This document shows positions 5,574 to 10,696 of a stretch of DNA of 22,752 nt, piece by piece. Both the position numbers and the translations under genes were made by a program. Source of the DNA: a virus; IMG/VR virus record IMGVR_UViG_3300028596_000067, positions 1 to 22,752 of that record. The stretch is one strand, 5' to 3'. A model generated the notes under the pieces. That model did no database searches. It was not told the DNA's origin and saw nothing but the letters and a program-made list of their open reading frames with translations. Position 1 is the stretch's first letter; every line of letters begins with the position of its first letter.

Positions 5574-6414
5574 CACGAGACCGATAAAAAGAGCAAGCGT
5601 GGCTCACGTCACAGAACCTGCAATGGAAACCAGGCTTGGCTTCGAACCGGCCAGCCTTCACGCCCTGGTCCATCTCCACGAACCGAGCTGCAACCTGATC
5701 CTCGGTCACCTCGGAGAGGTCCACGGGCCGGGACAGCCGGCCCTCCTTGCCGAAGTACCAGTCGCCAGTGTTGACCTCAAGCCCGAACTGCTTCTCCACG
5801 GCAACCTTGTAGGTTTCAAGTTGGAAGTGGCTCTTGGTCGATCCCGTCTTGAGGTCCCGTACTCGGTATGCCCCGATGTCCTTCGGGTCCATGACGACCT
5901 GATCGATGTAGCCACGGACAACCACACCCCCCAGTTCGACTTTGAAGTACAGCTCCAAGCCCATCGTGGTGTCGTACATCGGAGCATCCGCGATGTCGAA
6001 GCCGTTCCAGCCCTCGTTGTCATGCCAGATCTCAGGCTCGTTCTCCTTGGACCACCGAACGTAGTCCCGTACCTGACTCTGCCCCAGGGCGTACCGCTCT
6101 TCGATGTCCTGTCCGGCCGGCTTACCGTTGGCAGTCATCCAACGGTTCAGGTCCGGCTCCTTGTACATGGCTCCGTTGACCATGGCTGAGTACTGGTCAG
6201 AGAAGAGCTGAACCATCTCCTCCTCCGAAGACTCCCGGAACCCCTTCTCGAACTCCTCAGCAGCCGAGTGGAAGGCAGTCCCCTGGAAGGACCAGGCCGC
6301 CGGCCTCGGGACCACTCGCTTCACCCGCTGAAGGTAGAACTGCCATGAGCACTTCTCGTACTGGTCAACCTGACTGACGCTCCGCGGCTGCGTAGCGATG
6401 TCTCGCTTGCTCAT
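5569..6414 (-). CDS. Cas4/RecB-family nuclease with probable Fe-S cluster
   Basis: A 281-aa nuclease of the PD-(D/E)XK superfamily. H49 (GTAFHSAAEEF), D171 (RGYIDQVV), D187 and K189 (VRDLKTG) and Q198 (FQLETY) are the conserved RecB/Cas4 active-site residues in order. C22 (EKCSWQFYL) plus C265, C268 and C274 (CRFCDVSHAC) have the spacing of the four ligands of the 4Fe-4S cluster in Cas4 and AddB. It is likely a DNA end-processing exonuclease used in phage recombination or replication. No CRISPR array or other cas gene is present in the window, so a role in spacer acquisition is not indicated. The ATG follows GGAGAGCAG. Confidence 0.88.
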   Translation of the reverse strand: MSKRDIATQPRSVSQVDQYEKCSWQFYLQRVKRVVPRPAAWSFQGTAFHSAAEEFEKGFRESSEEEMVQLFSDQYSAMVNGAMYKEPDLNRWMTANGKPAGQDIEERYALGQSQVRDYVRWSKENEPEIWHDNEGWNGFDIADAPMYDTTMGLELYFKVELGGVVVRGYIDQVVMDPKDIGAYRVRDLKTGSTKSHFQLETYKVAVEKQFGLEVNTGDWYFGKEGRLSRPVDLSEVTEDQVAARFVEMDQGVKAGRFEAKPGFHCRFCDVSHACSFYRSRG

Positions 6415-6439
6415 CTGCTCTCCTCGTCCAGACGTGAAA

Positions 6440-6470
6440 GAGGGCCATGTCCCTGAATGACATGACCCTC
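6440..6470 (-). terminator. intrinsic terminator-like hairpin, leftward
   Basis: A 12-base-pair stem with one G-U pair (arms 6440-6451 and 6459-6470) and a 7-base loop. On the minus strand the stem ends CCCTC and is followed by TTTCACG. It follows the 110-aa gene. Confidence 0.65.
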
Positions 6471-6484
6471 AGATGGGTGGGTTC

Positions 6485-6817
6485 TCATCCTCCGTACACC
6501 GTCACAAGATCGAAGTAATTGCTTCCGGGGAAGAACCGATGAGGCCCTGAATGCCTCTCCCGTTCAACCACACAGTCAGGCAGATTCTTCCCCAACTCGT
6601 CTGCCAGCCTGTTCAGTTCGAGGACATCATCTTCTGTCACCTCGTCGGTTATCACGATCATGAAGTACCGAAGGAACGGTTCTCCGGTGACTTCCGTGAT
6701 CAGGAGAGCATCCGTCTCGACCCATGTGGAGGTCTTACGGATCTTGCCCCTGTAGATCATCCCCAGTACGTCTTCCCCGCCGGCCTGAGCCTGGCTGGAC
6801 GTGATCATGCGGAGCAT
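6485..6817 (-). CDS. hypothetical protein, 110 aa
   Basis: The protein starts MLRMITSSQAQAGGEDVLG and ends FPGSNYFDLVTVYGG. I chose the ATG at 6817 because AAAGGGGAGG lies six bases upstream. The frame is open to a GTG at 6898 but without a comparable site. The middle (LLITEVTGEPFLRYFMIVITDEVTEDDVLELNRLADELG) reads as a mixed alpha/beta domain. I recognise no family. It is a single-gene unit, bounded by terminators on both sides, with a near-exact operator about 85 bases upstream of the start. Confidence 0.65.
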   Translation of the reverse strand: MLRMITSSQAQAGGEDVLGMIYRGKIRKTSTWVETDALLITEVTGEPFLRYFMIVITDEVTEDDVLELNRLADELGKNLPDCVVERERHSGPHRFFPGSNYFDLVTVYGG

Positions 6818-6902
6818 CTGGCCCTCCCCTTTGAGACCCGAGTTAACCGTACGTTCCCGGTCACTCTCAGTCGAAACATACACACGTTCTCCACACAACT
6901 AC

Positions 6903-6915
6903 ATCTCTCATCAAC
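6903..6915 (-). promoter_or_regulatory. operator/stoperator-like motif (1 mismatch)
   Basis: On the minus strand GTTGATGAGAGAT, 12 of 13 matching the repeated motif, pointing left. The position 17 bases beyond TTGATG (GAGAAC) is not a convincing -10. It lies between the repressor terminator and the 110-aa gene, so it is either a weak promoter operator or a stoperator. Confidence 0.6.
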
Positions 6916-6973
6916 GTGACGATCACCACACCGTAACCGGCACAACCATTAGGGTGACCTAACCCAAAGCAAA

Positions 6974-6997
6974 AGACCCCCTGGTCACAGGGGGTCT
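6974..6997 (-). terminator. intrinsic terminator, leftward
   Basis: A perfect 10-base-pair stem (AGACCCCCTG / CAGGGGGTCT) with a 4-base loop. On the minus strand it is followed by TTTGCTTTGG. It lies just after the stop codon of the probable repressor gene. Confidence 0.82.
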
Positions 6998-7002
6998 CGG
7001 AG

Positions 7003-7512
7003 TCACGCTGACTCTTTCTGTGGCTCTGGTGGTAGATCCAGAGCCCTCTTGAACCGTTCATTTGGGAAGGGTAGGTCCGCGGGCCAATCGATAACTCGCA
7101 TCCCATCTGCTGGTGTCCGAGGTCGGTAGAACCACCCCTCTCGGGTGCTGGGGTCGTAGCAGAGGACCGTGTCCCGTCGTCGGAGGTTCCTCTCCCACTG
7201 ATCAGCTAGCTTGTTCTGCGCAGGACTGAGCTTGTCGTCTCCGAGTCGGCGTCGGAGCCACACCCTCAGGGCCCTGGCTGAGTGGCGTGAGTGGTGGCTC
7301 TCCGCGGTTGGGACCGTGAAGACCGTCCACCGGGCGGCCAATCCTTCCGCCACCAGGTCTACGATCTCCTGCCTGCGGAGCCCGAGTTTGACCCTGCGCT
7401 TGCTCACGGCCTGCGGCGTAATTCCGTATTCCTTCGCAATCTCCCTGTCTGTCCGACTTAGGTGGAACAGCTTCACCAAGGTCGCATCAGTCAGTTCCGA
7501 TTCCCAGGGCAT
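7003..7512 (-). CDS. helix-turn-helix DNA-binding protein, probable immunity repressor
   Basis: A 169-aa basic protein. Residues about 20-42 (RTDREIAKEYGITPQAVSKR) are a clear helix-turn-helix. The rest resembles, as I recall it, the repressors of L5-like mycobacteriophages: an HSRHSARALRVWLRRRLG segment, then a C-terminal region with YDPSTREGWFYRPRTP and DGMRVIDWP. Those proteins bind short asymmetric sites as monomers. Here the same kind of site (13 bases, asymmetric) is scattered through both arms. The gene is the first of the leftward arm, with degenerate copies of the site upstream at 7613-7625 and 7708-7720, which would allow autoregulation. AAGGA lies about six bases before the ATG. 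A general transcription regulator is the alternative. Confidence 0.68.
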   Translation of the reverse strand: MPWESELTDATLVKLFHLSRTDREIAKEYGITPQAVSKRRVKLGLRRQEIVDLVAEGLAARWTVFTVPTAESHHSRHSARALRVWLRRRLGDDKLSPAQNKLADQWERNLRRRDTVLCYDPSTREGWFYRPRTPADGMRVIDWPADLPFPNERFKRALDLPPEPQKESA

Positions 7513-7612
7513 GTTGAGTCCTTAACGAGTTGGATACACACAGGGGCCCTTTGCTCCCAGACACCAGCCGGCGTCCGGTAGGTCCACCATAGTCAGTAAC
7601 GGCGCTCAGAGT

Positions 7613-7625
7613 CTCTCTTCTCAAC
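7613..7625 (-). promoter_or_regulatory. degenerate operator upstream of repressor gene (2 mismatches)
   Basis: Minus strand GTTGAGAAGAGAG, 11 of 13 matching the repeated motif. TTGAGA could act as a -35 box, with GTTACT 18 bases away as a weak -10. It is about 100 bases upstream of the repressor start and may be an autoregulatory site. Confidence 0.45.
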
Positions 7626-7707
7626 CTGTGACCGTCCTCACACTTCGTAGTGGAGTCTTGCTTTCCTCATCAGTAACCGCCCTCACGTCACAGGAGCCCC
7701 CCTGAGG

Positions 7708-7720
7708 CTCTCTCGTCAAC
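7708..7720 (-). promoter_or_regulatory. degenerate operator upstream of repressor gene (3 mismatches)
   Basis: Minus strand GTTGACGAGAGAG, 10 of 13 matching the motif and left-pointing. No -10 box is found at 17-18 bases. Support comes mainly from orientation and from the neighbouring copy at 7613-7625. Confidence 0.35.
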
Positions 7721-7859
7721 CTAGTGGATCAAGAGCCCAAGGGCGACTTCCTAGACCCTCGCGGGCCAGCCTAGGCACCTTCCTGGGGTCTCTAAGGTCA
7801 ACTGCTAACCTTTGGCCAACGGAGATACCCCAGTCTAGTCACACAGGGGTGTGATCTGC

Positions 7860-7872
7860 ATCTCACTTCAAC
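7860..7872 (-). promoter_or_regulatory. degenerate operator-like motif (3 mismatches)
   Basis: Minus strand GTTGAAGTGAGAT, 10 of 13 matching, left-pointing. The mismatches are clustered in the centre, so it is the weakest member of the set. Confidence 0.25.
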
Positions 7873-7945
7873 CTAGGCTGTCACAAACCTTGGTCAAGTG
7901 ACACCGACGTCTATAGTAGAAGATAAAAGATAAAAAGCCCTTAGA

Positions 7946-7971
7946 AACCAAGCTCCTTGAAGAGCTTGGTT
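7946..7971. repeat. hairpin 1 of four with similar loops
   Basis: A perfect 10-base-pair stem (AACCAAGCTC / GAGCTTGGTT) with loop CTTGAA. The CTC-loop-GAG closing is shared with hairpins 2 and 3. The right arm runs into the -35 box of the rightward promoter at 7970. Confidence 0.75.
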
Positions 7972-7999
7972 GACAAGAGTTGCAAGGGCATGCTAGACT
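7969..7999 (+). promoter_or_regulatory. strong rightward promoter with operator variant
   Basis: -35 TTGACA (7970-7975, consensus), 18-base spacer, -10 TAGACT (7994-7999). The -35 lies within GTTGACAAGAGTT (7969-7981), 11 of 13 matching the operator and in the right-pointing orientation. The transcript should start near 8006. It would contain hairpins 2-4 and either end at the terminator-like hairpin at 8135-8160 or continue into the late genes. Confidence 0.7.
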
Positions 8000-8005
8000 G
8001 ATATT

Positions 8006-8168
8006 AAGAGGTAAAGAACAGAGGGACTCCTAAAGAGTCCCGATAAGTTAAATACCTAGTAAGTGAGTCTCCTTAAAGAGACTCACCTAAACATGACTAA
8101 GTTTCCTTCTTGTTGATCTCCCTGTTGATTAGGTAGCCAAGGCCCTTAAAAGCCTTGGCTTATTGTTT
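8006..8168 (+). ncRNA. candidate small RNA or leader with three similar hairpins
   Basis: The segment between the predicted start of the rightward promoter and the U-rich run after hairpin 4 is about 160 bases, AT-rich and has no coding frame of note. Hairpin 2 (8023-8041) is a 7-bp stem with loop CTAAA. Hairpin 3 (8063-8086) is a 9-bp stem with loop CTTAAA. Hairpin 4 (8135-8160) is a 9-bp stem with loop CCTTAAAA. Around the loops, CTCCTTAAAGAG and CTCCTAAAGAG include a CTCCTT-like core, the complement of the Shine-Dalgarno AAGGAG. The segment could be a small regulatory RNA acting on ribosome binding sites, an untranslated leader, or a protein-binding array. The ends are predictions. Confidence 0.5.
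8135..8168 (+). terminator. terminator-like hairpin 4, rightward
   Basis: A perfect 9-base-pair stem (AGCCAAGGC / GCCTTGGCT) with an 8-base loop, followed by TATTGTTT. It would end transcripts from the promoter at 7970, giving the short RNA described above. Confidence 0.65.
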
Positions 8169-8176
8169 CCAGGTTA

Positions 8177-8189
8177 GTTGATAAGAGAT
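8177..8189 (+). promoter_or_regulatory. exact 13-base stoperator, rightward
   Basis: GTTGATAAGAGAT, exact and right-pointing, just before the first gene of the right arm. The -10 position 17 bases beyond TTGATA reads AAGGGC, so this is not a promoter. It fits a stoperator placed to block transcription entering the late genes. Confidence 0.7.
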
Positions 8190-8203
8190 CCATGAAGGCG
8201 AAG

Positions 8204-8238
8204 GGCCCCGGCTGCCAGACCAGAACCCAGCCGGGGCC
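8204..8238 (+). repeat. large perfect hairpin before the HNH gene
   Basis: A 10-base-pair GC-rich inverted repeat (GGCCCCGGCT / AGCCGGGGCC) with a 15-base loop. It is followed by a second, smaller one (CCAGCCA at 8249-8255, TGGCTGG at 8279-8285). There is no U tract. Possible roles are an mRNA leader structure or part of a packaging (cos) region; I cannot choose between them. Confidence 0.5.
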
Positions 8239-8315
8239 AGAGACTTGACCAGCCACCCAGGAAGCTAAGGCTCCTCACTGGCTGGCCCCTACTTCGGTTG
8301 TTGGTGGAGGTGACC

Positions 8316-8633
8316 ATGCCAAGGGCAAAATCGATTTGCTTGGACAAGGGTTGCACCTCCACCACCATCCGGGATGGTCGGTGCCCAAAGCACCAGACCC
8401 GGAGAGCCTGGCAGAACACCTCTGCCAGGAACCTCAGCCGGCCTAGCAACTGGCCCTCCATCAGGGCCCAGGTGTTGGCTCGGGACAAGTTCACTTGCCA
8501 GATGTGCGGAAAGAGATCCGAGCTGGAAGTTGATCACATTGTCCCTGTGGCCAAGGGCGGTTCGTGGGAGCTGGACAACCTGTGGGTCCTCTGCAAGGAG
8601 GACCACAAGGCCAAGTCCAGGAAGTTTGGTTAG
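8316..8633 (+). CDS. HNH endonuclease (terminase-associated type)
   Basis: A 105-aa HNH nuclease. An N-terminal Cys/His set (C8, C13, C23, H26) suggests an extra zinc site. The HNH core has C61xxC64, EVDHIVPVAKGG (D73-H74), LDNLWVLC (N88, C93) and H97. Small HNH proteins of this type flank the terminase genes of many cos phages and assist the large terminase in cutting cos DNA; that is the likely role here. The start is ATG 8316, with GGAGGTGA just upstream; the frame is open a few codons earlier. A 315-base gap without genes separates it from the tRNA. Confidence 0.85.
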   Translation: MPRAKSICLDKGCTSTTIRDGRCPKHQTRRAWQNTSARNLSRPSNWPSIRAQVLARDKFTCQMCGKRSELEVDHIVPVAKGGSWELDNLWVLCKEDHKAKSRKFG

Positions 8634-8949
8634 CACTTGCTGAGCCGTGAGGACCAGGGAACTGGACTACTTGCCGCGGTTTAGAGCCCATAGCCGATGG
8701 CGTGATGGGCAACTAAGAGTGAGGCGTCCTGTGACTGTCCGGCCGGCGGTCGCCCGAAGGTGGTCATGATCCGCAGAAGCGGGGAGCCACGCTGTACGAC
8801 GGCGGGACCCGTGCAGCACCAAAGATGTGCATTACCGGAGCCGGACTCTAAGCGGTGACGTGGGCAGGACTTAGAGCTACTGCCTGCACGGTATTGCAAA
8901 GCTCGGCAAGGAAGCGGTGGGGCTGTGCTCCTGTCCTTGTCGGGCCATG
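8634..8949 (+). other. non-coding, apparently structured region before the tRNA
   Basis: No convincing gene is found in these 316 bases, yet complementary segments are dense. GCCCAT/ATGGGC (8686-8691, 8705-8710) and an 8-bp stem with one G-U pair (8791-8798, 8810-8817) come first. A 10-bp long-range helix with one mismatch (8828-8837 with 8889-8898) encloses a 7-bp stem, CTCTAAG/CTTAGAG (8846-8852, 8870-8876). The loop of that stem (GGGCAG, 8862-8867) pairs with CTGCCT (8880-8885), making a candidate H-type pseudoknot. It may be a structured RNA or a packaging site. I assign no known family. Confidence 0.5.
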
Positions 8950-9021
8950 GTGACGGTAGCTCAACGGCTAGAGCACCCGGTTGTGGTCCGGAAGATGAGA
9001 GTTCGATTCTCTCTCGTCACA
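8950..9021 (+). tRNA. tRNA-His (anticodon GTG)
   Basis: A full cloverleaf can be drawn. The acceptor is GTGACGG/TCGTCAC, the D arm GCTC-AACGGCTA-GAGC, the anticodon arm CCCGG-TTGTGGT-CCGGA with anticodon GTG at 8983-8985, and the T arm GAGAG-TTCGATT-CTCTC. CCA is not encoded. Oddities: the outermost anticodon-stem pair is C-A, the variable loop has four bases, and position 73 is A, whereas bacterial tRNA-His normally has C73 opposite G-1 (a G is present at 8949). It may supplement host tRNA during late expression. Confidence 0.85.
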
Positions 9022-9086
9022 CTTGGTAGGGCTGATAATGACGGAGTCATGAACCGCCTAGGCCCTGCCATCAATACTTAACCCAC

Positions 9087-9111
9087 CCCGTTCCTCGTGG
9101 ACGGGTTTTTT
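9087..9111 (+). terminator. intrinsic terminator, rightward
   Basis: Stem CCCGT/ACGGG with a 9-base loop, followed by six T. It ends the HNH-tRNA segment. The U tract is followed by CATGCC and then by the ribosome binding site of the 30-aa peptide gene, a layout repeated at 14953-15000 and 17751-17795. Confidence 0.82.
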
Positions 9112-9132
9112 CATGCCTAAAAGGAGTTGGCC

Positions 9133-9225
9133 TTGGCCACCGAGGAAGAGATGCGTAGTCCCGATTGGTGTTGGTCTCACGGCTGCCACAGATCCCAATG
9201 CCCAGTACCTCCGGAGGAGCACTAG
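9133..9225 (+). CDS. 30-aa Cys/His-rich peptide
   Basis: A small frame with TTG start preceded by AAAAGGAG six bases upstream. The peptide contains DWCWSHGCHRSQC, with Cys at 13, 18 and 23 and His at 16 and 19, a spacing that could bind one zinc ion. The TAG stop is two bases before the ATG of the Acb2-like gene, and the gene's last codons (GGAGGAG) supply that gene's ribosome binding site, so the two are probably coupled. No family is recognised. It could be a true small protein or a leader whose translation opens the next gene. Confidence 0.55.
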   Translation: MATEEEMRSPDWCWSHGCHRSQCPVPPEEH

Positions 9226-9227
9226 CG

Positions 9228-9446
9228 ATGAGCCCTGAAGACATTGAGCACCGGTTCGCCTTTCACCCTGCCAGCCGGCAGGAGAAGCGAGATGAGCACA
9301 CGTCAGCTCGGCAGAGCTGCCGGCAGCTTGCAGACCATCTGAACGAGCTTCTCCCTGAGGGCCGTGAGAAGGCTCTTGCGGTTACCAAGCTGGAAGAGGT
9401 CATGTTCTGGTCCAACGCTGCGATTGCTCGGAGCGTCGATGACTGA
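9228..9446 (+). CDS. Acb2/Tad1-hairpin-type anti-CBASS protein
   Basis: A 72-aa all-helical protein. The motif LPEGREKAL followed by KLEEVMFWSNAAIAR is the signature of the Acb2 (Tad1-like hairpin) family, small phage proteins that form hexamers and sequester cyclic nucleotides made by CBASS, and in some members also by Thoeris, so that the defence effector is not triggered. The family is normally this short, so it appears complete. The frame is open further upstream (to 9165), but the ATG at 9228 has GGAGGAG upstream and fits the family's usual N-terminus (MSPEDIEHRFAFHP). It lies in the late operon next to the NlpC/P60-like gene, with which its end overlaps. Confidence 0.82.
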   Translation: MSPEDIEHRFAFHPASRQEKRDEHTSARQSCRQLADHLNELLPEGREKALAVTKLEEVMFWSNAAIARSVDD

Positions 9447-9954
9447 GACTCAGCCCCTGCCTGGTGACATCGGCCTGACCAAGATAGGCGGCCTTGCCGG
9501 CGCCTTCGTGAACTTCGGTCAGTGGTTCGTAGGCGACTTCGCCCCCGTCCAACACGCCCTGGTCTACGTCGGAGACGGCAAGGTCGTCCAGGCCATGCCC
9601 TCGGGGGCAGAGCTGATCAATCTGGAGGACGCATCTCCAGTAGTCATGTGGTCCACGGACCGGATCAACCTCTCCACTGAGGAGAGGTTCCGTATCTCCG
9701 TAGAGGCCCTCTCCCTTGTCGGTACCCCGTACTCCTTCCTGGACTATGTCTCAATCGCCCTTGAGCGCCTTGGTGTGCGCCCAAGGTTGGTAAGAGATTA
9801 TGTCGCCGCCACGGGCCATCTGATCTGTTCACAGCTCGTCGTACTCGCCTACGAACGAGCCAGCATCAACCTCTTCCCCGGAACCTTCCCTGGCGACGTA
9901 ACGCCTGGAGACCTTTACAAGCTGCTCAAGGAGCTGGAAGCACGTGATGACTGA
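9439..9954 (+). CDS. permuted NlpC/P60 (YiiX-like) cysteine hydrolase
   Basis: A 171-aa protein with the motifs of the circularly permuted NlpC/P60 papain-like family. PGDIGLT at the N-terminus is followed by VQHALVYVGDGKVVQAMPSG with catalytic His 39, then GTPYSFLDYV, then HLICSQLVVLAYE with catalytic Cys 130. Members hydrolyse amide, peptide or lipid ester bonds. Here it might act on cell wall peptides during entry or lysis, but no signal peptide or wall-binding domain is present. The ATG overlaps the TGA of the Acb2-like gene by eight bases. Confidence 0.75.
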   Translation: MTETQPLPGDIGLTKIGGLAGAFVNFGQWFVGDFAPVQHALVYVGDGKVVQAMPSGAELINLEDASPVVMWSTDRINLSTEERFRISVEALSLVGTPYSFLDYVSIALERLGVRPRLVRDYVAATGHLICSQLVVLAYERASINLFPGTFPGDVTPGDLYKLLKELEARDD

Positions 9955-10108
9955 GTTCGATGACGAGTTCTTCTACGAGGATGTCAAGCGGCCCTCTAAG
10001 GCCGCGGAGCGTAAGGGATGGCGTTCTGCTGTCCAGGACGAGCTTGACGACCTCTCAGACCTCTACGAGCTTCCTGACGGCATACAGATTCCGGGGGTGA
10101 AGGTCTGA
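9947..10108 (+). CDS. hypothetical acidic protein, 53 aa
   Basis: The frame begins MTEFDDEFFYEDVKRPSK and ends LPDGIQIPGVKV. It is strongly acidic with one basic patch (KAAERKGWR). Its ATG overlaps the end of the hydrolase gene and its TGA shares a base with the ATG of the next gene (TGATG). No family is recognised. Confidence 0.6.
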   Translation: MTEFDDEFFYEDVKRPSKAAERKGWRSAVQDELDDLSDLYELPDGIQIPGVKV

Positions 10109-10275
10109 TGTGCTCCCATCCTGAGCATCGAGTTGAAGTGCTTCCTGACGGACAGACCAATGAGACTCACATCCATCTTGAAGGGGAACTGGCTGACTGG
10201 TTTGGCTCTTTGAGCCCCGAGCTACAGCAGAAGGTTCTTTACAACGCATTTGGGGGAGGTGGTTCTCATGGGTAG
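10108..10275 (+). CDS. hypothetical protein, 55 aa
   Basis: The frame begins MCSHPEHRVEVLPDGQTN and ends YNAFGGGGSHG. It is coupled to the previous gene by TGATG and overlaps the first bases of the small terminase gene, whose GGAGGT ribosome binding site lies inside it. CSHPEH might bind metal with HIH further along, but this is weak. No family is recognised. Confidence 0.6.
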   Translation: MCSHPEHRVEVLPDGQTNETHIHLEGELADWFGSLSPELQQKVLYNAFGGGGSHG

Positions 10276-10696
10276 TCGGGGACCTGCCCCGAAGGAGAAC
10301 GCACGCCGTAGGAACAAGCACGAGTACGAGACTGAGCTTTCCAAGGAGTCTCGGCCCCCTCGTCCGCTTCCGCGGACTCTTCCGGTCTCTACATCTATGG
10401 CTAAGGAGTTCTGGAAGACCTGGGCAGCAGCTCCTCAGTCAGCAACCTTTCTTGAGACTGACTGGTTTGAGCTGGAGATGGTGACCATCCTGGTGGATGA
10501 CTTCGTTAAGGGTGATCGGAAGTTGGCCGGTGAGATCCGGCAGAGGGTTGCCAAGTTCGGAGCTACCAACGAGGACAGGGCAAGGCTCCGGATGAAGTTC
10601 GAGGAGAAGAAAGACGAAGGCTTCTCTGAAGAAGAAGCCGCAGAGCAGTTGGTGTCTGATACGGAAAACTTCCTGAAGGCGTTTGGTGGTAACTGA
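10268..10696 (+). CDS. terS: terminase small subunit
   Basis: A 142-aa protein starting MGSRGPAPKENARRRNKH, the typical opening of P27-type small terminases in actinobacteriophages. A Pro-rich link (RPPRPLPRTLP) leads to a helical body with MAKEFWKTWAAAP and FLETDWFELEMVTILVDDF. It recognises the packaging site and hands the DNA to the large terminase. The ATG at 10268 has GGAGGT upstream. An HNH homing endonuclease separates it from its partner gene. Confidence 0.82.
   Translation: MGSRGPAPKENARRRNKHEYETELSKESRPPRPLPRTLPVSTSMAKEFWKTWAAAPQSATFLETDWFELEMVTILVDDFVKGDRKLAGEIRQRVAKFGATNEDRARLRMKFEEKKDEGFSEEEAAEQLVSDTENFLKAFGGN

Larger units (their letters stand above)
7513..7968. other. non-coding divergent control region, left part
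   Basis: I find no convincing gene in these 456 bases. They contain three degenerate left-pointing operator copies (7613-7625, 7708-7720, 7860-7872). A repeated TCAGTAAC segment at 7593-7600 and 7670-7677 lies on the downstream side of two of them. A possible weak rightward promoter is TTGGTC (7890-7895), 16 bases, TATAGT (7912-7917). From about 7910 the sequence turns A-rich, unlike the rest of the window. Promoters for the repressor are expected here, but I cannot assign a good -10 box. Confidence 0.55.

Noticed and set aside
5569-6414. The Cas4-like gene as evidence of a CRISPR-Cas adaptation module
   Set aside because: No repeat-spacer array, cas1 or cas2 is present. Phage Cas4/RecB nucleases are common in replication and recombination blocks.
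8111-8130. Two GTTGAT half-motifs before hairpin 4
   Set aside because: Only six bases match the operator and the AAGAGAT half is missing, so they are not counted as sites.
7946-8160. The four hairpins as a CRISPR array
   Set aside because: The stems differ in sequence, the spacing is irregular, and only loops and closing bases are shared. There is no direct repeat unit.
8681-8899. A minus-strand open frame of 72 codons in the gap before the tRNA
   Set aside because: It opposes the direction of transcription, has no domain or ribosome binding site, and overlaps the complementary segments that favour a structured RNA.
8316-8949. HNH gene plus structured region as an IscB/HEARO (OMEGA) system
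   Set aside because: The HNH protein is a short stand-alone nuclease with no RuvC parts, and its place near the terminase genes explains it without a guide RNA.
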